Assembly: GCA_002334985.1 (NCBI GenBank)
Contig: DDBY01000012.1
Coordinates: forward strand, 1-6,507
Length of the DNA: 6,507 bases
Origin: Micavibrio sp. UBA2020
GTDB taxonomy: Bacteria; Pseudomonadota; Alphaproteobacteria; Micavibrionales; UBA2020
Reading direction: 5' to 3'
This document shows, piece after piece, positions 1 to 5,700 of this stretch. A program made the translations under genes and the position numbers. The notes under the pieces are model-generated. The model was not told the origin of the DNA. It did no database searches and saw only the letters and a list, made by a program, of their open reading frames with translations. The number at the start of each line of letters is the position of its first letter. Positions within the stretch are counted from its first letter, which is position 1.

Positions 1-16
1 ACCGGCGCAGGCCGGT
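1..16. repeat. 6-bp perfect inverted repeat at the window edge
   Basis: ACCGGC (1-6) and GCCGGT (11-16) are perfectly complementary around the 4-base loop GCAG. The stem could continue to the left of the window. No T-run follows, so it does not look like an intrinsic terminator, and it may simply lie inside the coding sequence of an upstream gene. Confidence 0.3.
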
Positions 17-80
17 GTCCAGAAAGAAAAACATGCCCGCCCTTCATATCCGGAAAAACACAAGGGCCGCCGCGCGATGA
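3..80 (+). CDS. Possible 3' end of an unidentified upstream gene (partial)
   Basis: The frame beginning at base 3 stays open for 25 codons and stops at TGA 78-80. That stop overlaps the DUF2065 start in an ATGA arrangement typical of translationally coupled genes. The predicted tail is basic (many Arg and Lys) and I do not recognise it. In many proteobacteria DUF2065 genes follow hflK-hflC, so an hflC tail was considered, but the visible residues do not show a recognisable HflC C-terminus. The frame beginning at base 2 is also open, so the assignment is weak. Confidence 0.2.
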   Translation, partial: RRRPVSRKKNMPALHIRKNTRAAAR

Positions 81-265
81 CGGAAATACTCACCGCGATT
101 GGCCTGATGTTTTTGCTGGAAGGCGCGCTTTATGCGGCCTTTCCGCGCGGCATGCGCGATATGCTGGGTAAAATCGCGGAAATGAACGACGGCCAGATAC
201 GGATGCTCGGCCTTGTATCTGCCATGCTCGGCTTTTTGCTGGTTGCGTTTATACGTCTGGGCTAA
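77..265 (+). CDS. DUF2065 family small inner-membrane protein (YjeT-like)
   Basis: This 62-residue protein has two hydrophobic segments, about residues 4-23 and 41-60. They are joined by a short polar loop containing the sequence PRGMRDMLGKIAEMNDGQIR. The pattern resembles E. coli YjeT: a first helix ending in a Leu-Glu-Gly motif, a Pro and basic residues after it, then Arg-x-x-Gly entering the second helix. It is therefore assigned to DUF2065, whose function is unknown. The family commonly sits beside hflK/hflC and a Do-type protease, and the protease is indeed the next gene here. A weak AAGGG (62-66) lies 10 bases upstream of the ATG. The start matches the family's usual length, although the frame remains open upstream to the window edge. 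Confidence 0.85.
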   Translation: MTEILTAIGLMFLLEGALYAAFPRGMRDMLGKIAEMNDGQIRMLGLVSAMLGFLLVAFIRLG

Positions 266-402
266 ACCCGATTTATGTTTTTTGACAAATAGTTAGCCCG
301 TGCAGCTTGACCTCCGCCGCGGGCAGGCATACCTATTATAGGGCGGCTGCCGCAGGCGGGTGTTCAAACCCCCGCGCACCGCCTTTATTCAAACGCTTCC
401 CC

Positions 403-410
403 AAGGAGGT
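403..410 (+). promoter_or_regulatory. Strong Shine-Dalgarno fixing the degP start
   Basis: AAGGAGGT lies four bases before ATG 415-417. It is a near-perfect anti-16S match and decides the start codon. The same frame is open back to an ATG at 307, but that start has no ribosome-binding site and would place 36 basic, cysteine-containing residues ahead of a normal signal peptide. Confidence 0.9.
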
Positions 411-414
411 TGTC

Positions 415-1914
415 ATGGCTTTGCGCCGCTCTTTCGTATCCCTGCTCGCCGTCTCCACACTGGCCTTCGGCCTTGCCGCCCTGCCCGTCATGACCGCGCA
501 GCCCACCCCCGCCGCCGCACAAAGTGCCGCCCCGCCCAGCTTTGAAGATTTGGCCGAGCGTTTGCTGCCGGCTGTTGTGAACATCTCGACCACATCAAAA
601 GTCGTGCAAACCGCGCCGCAGCTGCCGCAGTTTCCGCCCGGCTCGCCGTTTGAAAACTTTTTCAAGGATTTCTACGAACAATACCGCGACCGTCTGCCGC
701 AGCAAATGCCGGATAAAGTTTCGTCGCTCGGCTCCGGCTTTATCATTGATGCGCAAAAAGGATATGTGGTCACCAATAACCACGTCATCAAGGATGCCGA
801 CGAAATCCGCGTGATTTTGCATGACGACACGTCGCTGGACGCGACGCTGGTCGGCGTTGACGAAAAAACCGACTTGGCCGTTCTGCAAGTCAAAACCGAA
901 GGCCGCCAGCTGACCGCCGTCACCTGGGGCGACAGCGACAAGGCAAAGGTCGGGTCATGGGTTCTGGCCATCGGCAACCCGTTCGGCCTTGGCGGTACGG
1001 TCACGGCCGGCATTGTTTCGGCGCGCCAGCGCGACATTAACGCGGGGCCTTATGATGATTTTATCCAGACCGACGCCTCCATCAACCGCGGCAATTCGGG
1101 CGGGCCGATGTTCAACATGGACGGGAATGTGGTCGGCGTGAACACGGCGATTTTCTCGCCCACGGGCGGCTCGGTCGGTATCGGCTTTTCGGTGCCGTCG
1201 AACCTTGCGCGCAATGTGGTCGAACAGCTGGTGAAGTACGGCCAGACGCGCCGCGGCTGGCTGGGCGTGCGCATTCAGGACGTCACGCCGGAAATCGCCG
1301 AAGGCTTCGGGCTCAAGGGCAAGGCGCGCGGCGCGCTGGTCTCCAGCCTGACCGAAGGCAGCCCCGCGGGCAAAGCGGGCATCCGCGAAGGTGACATCAT
1401 CCTTACCTTCGACGGGCAGGACATCGACGCCATGCGCAAACTGCCGCGCATCGTGGCGGAAACCGAAGTGGGCAAGAAAGTCCCCGTGACCATCTGGCGC
1501 GAAGGGGCGGAAACCACATTGACGGTCGAACTTGGCCAGATGGAGACCACCGAAAAAGCGGCAGATGAAAAAACACAAACTGGCACGCCCGCCCCGGCCG
1601 CCATCCCTGCCGCCAAGGAAATACCCGAAATCGGTCTGACCGTCGCGCCCATCAGCGATACGCTACGCCAGCTGCACGGTATTCCTGAAACAGCCACGGG
1701 CGTTGTGGTCACGCAGGTGGCCAAAGACAGCGGCGCAGCCGAGCGCGGCGTTGCCGCAGGCGATGTGATTGTCGAGATTGACCAGCAAGACAGCGCATCG
1801 CCCGAGAATGTCGCGCAAAAAGTAGCGGAGGCGAAAAAGGCCGGCCGCACGTCTGTGCTGATGTTCGTCGCGCGCAAGGAAGACCGCCGTTTCATCGCCC
1901 TGCGCCTGAAATAA
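415..1914 (+). CDS. degP: Do-type (DegP/HtrA/MucD) periplasmic serine endoprotease
   Basis: This 499-residue secreted protease/chaperone degrades or holds misfolded periplasmic proteins. Residues 1 to about 35 form a Sec signal peptide: RR near the N-terminus, a hydrophobic core and a likely cut after Ala-Ala-Ala35. The trypsin-like domain carries the full catalytic triad: His123 (in NNHVIKDADE), Asp153 (in KTDLAVLQV) and Ser228 (in GNSGGPMF). The spacing matches E. coli DegP. PDZ1 spans about residues 283-372, opening with RRGWLGV. An Ala/Pro/Thr linker and PDZ2 (about 403-499) follow. Two PDZ domains place it in the Do family rather than the single-PDZ DegS type; DegP cannot be separated from DegQ or MucD by sequence alone. 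The 60-residue region before the first catalytic motif is rich in Pro, Phe and Gln, as expected for the LA loop. The mature protein has no cysteine. miaA follows after 17 bases and is probably co-transcribed. Confidence 0.95.
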   Translation: MALRRSFVSLLAVSTLAFGLAALPVMTAQPTPAAAQSAAPPSFEDLAERLLPAVVNISTTSKVVQTAPQLPQFPPGSPFENFFKDFYEQYRDRLPQQMPDKVSSLGSGFIIDAQKGYVVTNNHVIKDADEIRVILHDDTSLDATLVGVDEKTDLAVLQVKTEGRQLTAVTWGDSDKAKVGSWVLAIGNPFGLGGTVTAGIVSARQRDINAGPYDDFIQTDASINRGNSGGPMFNMDGNVVGVNTAIFSPTGGSVGIGFSVPSNLARNVVEQLVKYGQTRRGWLGVRIQDVTPEIAEGFGLKGKARGALVSSLTEGSPAGKAGIREGDIILTFDGQDIDAMRKLPRIVAETEVGKKVPVTIWREGAETTLTVELGQMETTEKAADEKTQTGTPAPAAIPAAKEIPEIGLTVAPISDTLRQLHGIPETATGVVVTQVAKDSGAAERGVAAGDVIVEIDQQDSASPENVAQKVAEAKKAGRTSVLMFVARKEDRRFIALRLK

Positions 1915-1931
1915 GCGGGAGCAGCGCGCGC

Positions 1932-2852
1932 ATGCCGGATGCACAAAAGCGGCAAACCGTGGTCGTCATCGGCGGCCCGACGGCGAGCGGCAAGTCAGGC
2001 CTTGCCCTTGCCGTGGCGCAGGCCGCTAACGGCACCGTTATCAATGCGGATTCGATGCAGGTTTATAACGGCCTTGCCCGCCTGAGCGCGCAGCCGCCCG
2101 CCGCAGATACCGCCGCCGCACCGCACCGGCTTTACGGCGTTTTACCCCCGTCCGAAATATGCAGCGCGGTGCGCTGGCGCGATATGGCACTGGACGAAAT
2201 CGCCCGTGCGCAGGGCGAAGGACGCCTGCCGGTGATTGCCGGCGGCACGGGATTTTATATCCGCACCCTGACCGACGGCATCAGCCCCATGCCCGAAGTG
2301 TCCCCGCACCTACGCGTACAGCTGGCCGCCGAAATCGCGGCGGAGGGCAACGAGAATTTTCACAAACGCCTTGCCGCGCAAGACCCCGTGATGGCCGCGC
2401 GCCTGCACCCCGGCAATACGCAAAGACTGATACGCGCGATGGAGGTACTGATGCATACGGGCAAGAGCCTTGCCGAATGGCAAGCCCTGCCGCCCACGGG
2501 CACGCCGGCGCATTTGCGTTTTATCAAGGTTGCGCTTTTGCCGCCGCGCAACGTTCTTTACACCCGCTGCAATGCGCGGTTTTTGCAAATGATGGACGAC
2601 GGCGTGCTGGAAGAGGTCGAAAGCTTTCCGCCGCCGCAAAAAGACGCCGCATGGCCGCTGCACAAAGCCCTTGGCTATCCGGAGCTGCGCGCCTATCTGG
2701 ACGGCAAGCTGAGCCGCAGCGATGCCATCATCGCCGCGCAGCAATCGACACGCCATTACGCCAAGCGTCAGGTCACATGGTTCCGAAATCAAATGGCCGC
2801 GGATATTGTGCTGGAAACGCCGGATGCCGCCGCCATTCTGGCCGCGCTTTGA
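1932..2852 (+). CDS. miaA: tRNA dimethylallyltransferase
   Basis: This 306-residue cytosolic enzyme transfers a dimethylallyl group to N6 of A37, next to the anticodon of tRNAs reading UNN codons (i6A). The P-loop GPTASGKS is at residues 15-22. ADSMQVY (39-45) is the substrate-binding Asp-Ser motif in its alphaproteobacterial form. Further family marks are VIAGGTGFYIRTL, the QRLIRAMEV segment, HKALGYPEL and the C-terminal RHYAKRQVTWFRNQ. The length is normal for the family. The ATG lies 17 bases after the degP stop, with GGGAG (1917-1921) 10 bases upstream, so the two genes are probably on one transcript. The C-terminus is compact, with no appended domain. The gene converges on the BamF-like gene across a short gap. 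Confidence 0.95.
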   Translation: MPDAQKRQTVVVIGGPTASGKSGLALAVAQAANGTVINADSMQVYNGLARLSAQPPAADTAAAPHRLYGVLPPSEICSAVRWRDMALDEIARAQGEGRLPVIAGGTGFYIRTLTDGISPMPEVSPHLRVQLAAEIAAEGNENFHKRLAAQDPVMAARLHPGNTQRLIRAMEVLMHTGKSLAEWQALPPTGTPAHLRFIKVALLPPRNVLYTRCNARFLQMMDDGVLEEVESFPPPQKDAAWPLHKALGYPELRAYLDGKLSRSDAIIAAQQSTRHYAKRQVTWFRNQMAADIVLETPDAAAILAAL

Positions 2853-2909
2853 CACGCGGCACAGCCGCAAGCATCAGCAGATAGAAAAATCCGGTAGATT
2901 AGAAGCAGA
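2853..2909. other. Convergent intergenic gap without a clear terminator
   Basis: These 57 bases separate the stops of miaA (+) and the DUF3035 gene (-). The only hairpin seen is GCGGC (2856-2860) with GCCGC (2864-2868) around a 3-base loop. It has no T-run on either strand. Transcripts from both sides may read through or end by Rho. Confidence 0.5.
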
Positions 2910-2915
2910 TTAGAA
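2896..2915. repeat. 9-bp direct repeat at the 3' end of the DUF3035 gene
   Basis: AGATTAGAA occurs at 2896-2904 and 2907-2915, separated by GC. The second copy contains the complement of the DUF3035 stop codon (2910-2912). It looks like a small slippage duplication with no obvious function. Confidence 0.6.
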
Positions 2916-3491
2916 AATACGGTCGAGGGTGCTTTTCTTTTTCTCGATAACCGGCACGTCGCCCTCGGTCGCGGGCTTGCCCTCGGCCTTGTTCTTTTGC
3001 AGGCGCTCGGCTTCGGCCTTCGCATCAACGACGGAGCTGGGAGCCTTGGACAAATCGGCCTCGTTCCCCTCTTCCCAGAAAATCAGCTTGTCGGCAACGG
3101 TGCGGCTTTGCAGCGCGATGTAGCCGTTGTCGCGGTTAATCGCGGTGCGGATGTCGGGGTCTGCCTGCGCAGCGCCCGTTTGCGCAAGGAAGGATTGCTC
3201 CGCCGTGCCGCCCACCGCTTTGGTGCCTGCGGTATTGCCCATCAGCACACCACGCGCCTGCTGCGTCACTTCGGATGCAGGCGGCAGAATATCGCCCGAC
3301 GGCGGACGCAGGCTGTATTCGGGCGGCAAGGTCAGCGGCGCCCGTTTGACAACGGCGAATTCATCGGGTGAGTTGCGCCCGACGCCCAGCTGGCGTTTCA
3401 CACCGTCGCAGCCCGACAGCACTGTTGCGGCCAGCAAGGCGGCAGCGACAAGCGACAGACGCGGAAAAACACGGGATGCTGATTTTTGCAT
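2910..3491 (-). CDS. DUF3035 outer-membrane lipoprotein, BamF-like
   Basis: This 193-residue lipoprotein has a basic start, a hydrophobic stretch (about 12-25) and the lipobox LSGC with the lipidated Cys at 28. After cleavage the mature N-terminus begins CDGVKRQLG, followed by the segment NSPDEFAVVKRAPLTLPPEY (about 40-59). That Asp-Glu-Phe plus Pro-Leu-x-x-Pro-Pro pattern is the hallmark of DUF3035. Alphaproteobacterial members are described as BamF, a BAM-complex lipoprotein with a motif related to BamC. A role in outer-membrane beta-barrel assembly is inferred from the family and not shown here. The rest is low-complexity and charged, with a Glu/Ala/Lys-rich region and a C-terminus ending in DRIF. 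Position +2 is Asp, which retains lipoproteins in the inner membrane in E. coli. An AGGAAAAG ribosome-binding site precedes the ATG. lspA ends 55 bases upstream and probably shares its transcript. Confidence 0.8.
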   Translation of the reverse strand: MQKSASRVFPRLSLVAAALLAATVLSGCDGVKRQLGVGRNSPDEFAVVKRAPLTLPPEYSLRPPSGDILPPASEVTQQARGVLMGNTAGTKAVGGTAEQSFLAQTGAAQADPDIRTAINRDNGYIALQSRTVADKLIFWEEGNEADLSKAPSSVVDAKAEAERLQKNKAEGKPATEGDVPVIEKKKSTLDRIF

Positions 3492-3546
3492 GGCTCTTTT
3501 CCTAAAAACGGCTTTTGCGTCCTGCCGGCATTCCCGCGCTGAAAGC

Positions 3547-4155
3547 TTAATCGAGAATCCCTTTGTCTTTGGACGTCAGGGTATCAATTACCAGAAAAAG
3601 CGCCCCGATGGCAATACAGCTGTCGGCCAGATTAAAGGCCGGCCAATGGAAGCCCGCGGCATGCACATCCACAAAATCGGCCACGGCGCCGAAACGGACG
3701 CGGTCGATAACGTTGGCAATCGCGCCGCCGACAATCAAGGACAGGGCGGCGGCCAGCAGGCGGCTGCGCGCCACGGCCAGCCAGACGATAAGCGCCAGCG
3801 CGACGGTCAAAGACAGCGCGATGAACACAAGTGCCAGCATGCGGCTTTTTTCCATGTCGGCGTTATCGCTGAACAGGCCGAAGCTGATACCGGTGTTCCA
3901 GACCATGACAAAATTCAGAAAACCCGTGATTTCACGGCTTTGATAGACTTCGCGCTGGTCGATAAAAAATTCCAGCGGCTGGCGCGTCATGAACCAGTCC
4001 TGAAACGCGGGCGTATCGCCGCCGGCGCGCAGCATGGTTTCAAGCACAAGCCATTTTGTATATTGGTCTGCAAAAATGATGGCGCAAATAACAAACATCC
4101 CGAACAAGAAAAACTGTCCGGGGCGAAATTTTTTGGCGGGCAGCGCGTTATTCAT
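3547..4155 (-). CDS. lspA: Lipoprotein signal peptidase (signal peptidase II)
   Basis: This inner-membrane aspartyl protease removes the signal peptide from diacylglyceryl-modified prolipoproteins. Four hydrophobic helices are visible (about residues 15-35, 106-128, 133-150 and 178-193). The conserved residues are present: D30 and K34 after helix 1, N87 and G89 in WNTGISFG, N148, D151 and R152 in GGAIANVIDR, D160 in VADFVD, and N175 and D178 in FNLADS. D160 and D178 correspond to the catalytic pair. At 202 residues it is longer than the usual 160-170. The excess is an insertion of roughly 25-35 residues (about 43-78), charged and aromatic, between helix 1 and the Asn-x-Gly motif. A GGGGAG ribosome-binding site lies 13 bases upstream, which is rather far. 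A terminator lies between this gene and ribF. The next gene encodes a lipoprotein, a likely LspA substrate. Confidence 0.95.
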   Translation of the reverse strand: MNNALPAKKFRPGQFFLFGMFVICAIIFADQYTKWLVLETMLRAGGDTPAFQDWFMTRQPLEFFIDQREVYQSREITGFLNFVMVWNTGISFGLFSDNADMEKSRMLALVFIALSLTVALALIVWLAVARSRLLAAALSLIVGGAIANVIDRVRFGAVADFVDVHAAGFHWPAFNLADSCIAIGALFLVIDTLTSKDKGILD

Positions 4156-4168
4156 GCTGTTCTTTTAA

Positions 4169-4194
4169 CTCCCCGTTATTAACAAAAACGGGAA
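4169..4194 (-). promoter_or_regulatory. Alternative hairpin overlapping the lspA ribosome-binding site
   Basis: In RNA sense, the second arm of the ribF terminator (TTCCCGTT, 4194-4187) can instead pair with the downstream AACGGGGA (4177-4170). That stem has one G-U pair and a 9-base loop. The downstream arm contains most of the lspA Shine-Dalgarno GGGGAG (4174-4169). The two pairings exclude each other. The complementarity is seen in the sequence; a regulatory role is inference. Confidence 0.4.
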
Positions 4195-4207
4195 ACCCCT
4201 TCCCGTT
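4181..4207 (-). terminator. Intrinsic terminator directly after ribF
   Basis: In RNA sense the first base after the ribF stop (TAG, 4210-4208) starts an 8-bp perfect stem. AACGGGAA (4207-4200) pairs with TTCCCGTT (4194-4187) around the loop GGGGT. The stem's last two T residues run on into TTT, giving five T in a row (4188-4184), then GTT. This is a classic Rho-independent terminator for the leftward transcript. It separates ribF from lspA. Confidence 0.8.
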
Positions 4208-5134
4208 CTAATATTTGAACACAGCACGGGCGTCTAGGCAATCCTGTTTCATCTGGCGCACGAGAGCCTCGAGCCCGTCGAAAGCCTTTTCGGGGCGCAG
4301 GAATTTTACAGGCTCCACCCGCATGATTTTTCCATAGATATTTTGATGAAAATCGAAAATATACGTCTCGAATATCGGCTGGCGGATGCGGAACATCGGG
4401 CGGATACCGAAATTGGCGACAGCGGCGCGCGGCGCCGTCTCGCCTTCGATATGCGCACGCACGGCATAGATGCCGAAGGGAATACGCACATAACGCTCCA
4501 CCTGCTGGTTCGCCGTCGGAAAGCCGAGCTCCCGCCCGCGTTTATCGCCATGCACGATTTCCGCTTCTATTTCCCACGCACGGCCAAGCAGCGCGGCGGC
4601 AGACGCGAAATCCCCGCGCCGCAGCGCATCGCGGATACGCGTGGATGAATACAGCACGCCACTGTCGCAGGCGACGTCTTCCATCACCGTCACATCAAAT
4701 TCGGCGCGCAGCGTATCCACATTGCCGCTGCGGTTTTTGCCAAAGGCGAAATCCGCGCCCACAACGATATGCCGCGCGCGCAGGCGGTCGCGCATAAAGC
4801 CCATAAATTCGGCCGCTGACAACGAGGCAAAGCCCGCATCGAAAGCAGGCACAAAAACATGCGCCGCGCCCGCCGCCGTTAGCAGCCGCGCTTTTTCCGG
4901 CAGCAGGGTCAGGCGGAACGGTTCTGCATCGGGCGCGAAAAATTCGCGCGGATGCGGCTCGAACGTCAAAACGGCGGGCGTTAGTTTTTGCGCACGCGCG
5001 ATGTCGCAAGCCCGCCGCACCAACGCCGCATGCCCCGGATGCACGCCGTCGAAATTACCCACGGCCAGCACGGTACCTTGCGGCAGCGCGGGCAGAGCGC
5101 TCATATCTTCATGGACATTTAACATTGGCAACAT
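4208..5134 (-). CDS. ribF: Bifunctional riboflavin kinase / FMN adenylyltransferase (FAD synthetase)
   Basis: This 308-residue cytosolic enzyme makes FMN from riboflavin and then FAD from FMN. The N-terminal nucleotidyltransferase domain shows VGNFDGVHPGH (25-35, with the HxGH motif at 32-35), TFEPHPREFF, and SSTRIR (163-168) closing the adenylyltransferase site. The C-terminal kinase domain begins with HGDKRGRELGFPTAN (195-209), with the PTAN substrate/metal motif at 206-209. It continues with GIYAV, NFGIRPMF and the likely catalytic Glu256 in FETYIFDF, and ends with the helix around QMKQDC. The usual RPT of the kinase domain reads RPM here. Three Met codons (1, 4, 11) could start it. None has a clear Shine-Dalgarno, and M1 lies seven bases after a TACACT, so a leaderless start is possible. 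A terminator follows immediately. No FMN riboswitch is seen upstream. Confidence 0.95.
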   Translation of the reverse strand: MLPMLNVHEDMSALPALPQGTVLAVGNFDGVHPGHAALVRRACDIARAQKLTPAVLTFEPHPREFFAPDAEPFRLTLLPEKARLLTAAGAAHVFVPAFDAGFASLSAAEFMGFMRDRLRARHIVVGADFAFGKNRSGNVDTLRAEFDVTVMEDVACDSGVLYSSTRIRDALRRGDFASAAALLGRAWEIEAEIVHGDKRGRELGFPTANQQVERYVRIPFGIYAVRAHIEGETAPRAAVANFGIRPMFRIRQPIFETYIFDFHQNIYGKIMRVEPVKFLRPEKAFDGLEALVRQMKQDCLDARAVFKY

Positions 5135-5141
5135 AGGGCGG

Positions 5142-5147
5142 AGTGTA
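5142..5147 (-). promoter_or_regulatory. Candidate -10 box for ribF
   Basis: On the - strand TACACT (5147-5142) ends seven bases before the ribF ATG at 5134, so transcription would start at or next to the A of the ATG. A perfect -35 hexamer TTGACA is present at 5175-5170, but the gap is 22 bp instead of about 17. No other promoter was found in the ribF-usg gap. Confidence 0.35.
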
Positions 5148-5154
5148 GCCGAGA

Positions 5155-5165
5155 CGCGCGCGCGC
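5155..5165. repeat. Alternating CG dinucleotide tract in the putative ribF promoter
   Basis: An 11-base alternating C/G run sits between the TTGACA and TACACT boxes on the - strand. Such tracts can slip during replication or adopt Z-form DNA. The surrounding 89-base gap (5135-5223) also holds three CGCAAAG copies (5163-5169, 5183-5189, 5205-5211) spaced 20 and 22 bases apart. Confidence 0.6.
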
Positions 5166-5223
5166 GCAAAGTGTCAAGCGCGGGCGCAAAGCACGCAGCG
5201 CCAGCCCGCAAAGCGGCGATGGC

Positions 5224-5487
5224 TCAGTTAATCAGAAATTCGTGGCGGCAGACGCGCAAATCCTCGGCGCTGATAAGCTGTTTGCTGGCGATGCGCACGG
5301 AATGCAGGCGCCCCTCTATCTGGCGCACCCAGAAACCGAGGAAGCGGTGCAATTCGGGGAATTCGGGGGCGCGGTCATATTCCTGCCAGAGATACGTCTG
5401 AAGAAGGCTCGGGTGGTCCGGCAGGTGATAGAGTATTTCGGCGGTGGTCAGGCGGTAGTCTTGCAGTTGCAGTATCAAATTTGCCAT
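5224..5487 (-). CDS. usg: Usg family protein
   Basis: This 87-residue protein matches the alphaproteobacterial Usg family almost end to end. Visible marks are the block LTTAEILYHLPDHPSLLQTY (residues 13-32), then LWQEYDRAPEFPELHRFLGF, FWVRQIEG and LHSVRIASKQLI. The family is named for a small gene found near trpF in rhizobia and its function is unknown. Database entries sometimes carry a misleading aspartate-semialdehyde dehydrogenase label. No signal peptide or membrane segment is seen, so it is probably cytosolic. The start is supported by AGGAGA (5501-5496) eight bases upstream. No trp gene is visible nearby. ribF begins 89 bases downstream on the same strand, and groESL is divergent. Confidence 0.88.
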   Translation of the reverse strand: MANLILQLQDYRLTTAEILYHLPDHPSLLQTYLWQEYDRAPEFPELHRFLGFWVRQIEGRLHSVRIASKQLISAEDLRVCRHEFLIN

Positions 5488-5527
5488 ATTCCTAATCTCC
5501 TATTACGAATTCTGGCACGCTTCCGTT

Positions 5528-5553
5528 ATAGAAGTTCACGTTCTAACTTCTAT
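5528..5553. repeat. 9-bp perfect inverted repeat upstream of usg (operator-like)
   Basis: ATAGAAGTT (5528-5536) and AACTTCTAT (5545-5553) are exact inverse complements with an 8-base spacer (CACGTTCT). It lies 41-66 bases upstream of the usg ATG. No T-run follows on either strand in terminator fashion. It could be a regulator binding site or a leader hairpin of the usg transcript; the regulator is unknown. Confidence 0.6.
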
Positions 5554-5602
5554 TTAAGCATATATTACCACACGGGTGTTAAAAAACTTTAAAATCAAAG
5601 GC

Positions 5603-5629
5603 TTGGCAGTCCGGGGGCGCAAGTGCCAA
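5603..5629 (+). promoter_or_regulatory. Second, upstream CIRCE-type element (degenerate)
   Basis: TTGGCAGTC, a 9-base spacer, then AAGTGCCAA. The spacer length is exactly that of CIRCE. Seven of nine arm positions are complementary, and each arm differs once from the TTGGCACTC / GAGTGCCAA form. The centre lies 128 bases upstream of the centre of the better CIRCE. A possible -10 (TAAAAT, 5590-5595) sits just in front of it, without a good -35. A second HrcA site is inferred. Confidence 0.6.
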
Positions 5630-5700
5630 AAACCTTGCGAATGCCTTGGTTTTGTTCGGTTTTATTGCTCAAAAAAGCAGCAAATATGCGCCGTTAAGTG

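Noticed and set aside
258..283. T6 run after the DUF2065 stop as an intrinsic terminator
   Set aside because: The only preceding stem is three base pairs (GGG/CCC), too weak and too far from the T-run.
282..339. TTGACA (282-287), TTGACC (307-312) and TATTAT (334-339) as a degP promoter
   Set aside because: No pair has acceptable spacing: 17 bp after TTGACA gives no -10, and TTGACC to TATTAT is 21 bp. A promoter may exist but cannot be assigned.
307..414. N-terminal extension of the protease frame from ATG 307
   Set aside because: No ribosome-binding site at 307; AAGGAGGT just before ATG 415 and a normal signal peptide from that point fix the start.
955..1955. Long open frames on the - strand opposite degP
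   Set aside because: They are shadows of a high-GC gene with unmistakable protease motifs; they lack ribosome-binding sites and recognisable protein features.
3127..4182. Long + strand open frame opposite lspA and the DUF3035 gene
   Set aside because: It overlaps two recognisable genes on the - strand and reads as low-complexity antisense translation.
5135..5223. FMN riboswitch ahead of ribF
   Set aside because: The gap is only 89 bases and shows none of the conserved RFN-element helices.
5513..5527. Sigma-54-like TGGCACG upstream of usg
   Set aside because: The -12 GC is missing at the required distance from the GG.
5579..5592. TTAA-N6-TTAA as a CtrA site
   Set aside because: The spacer is six, not seven, bases in an A-rich run.
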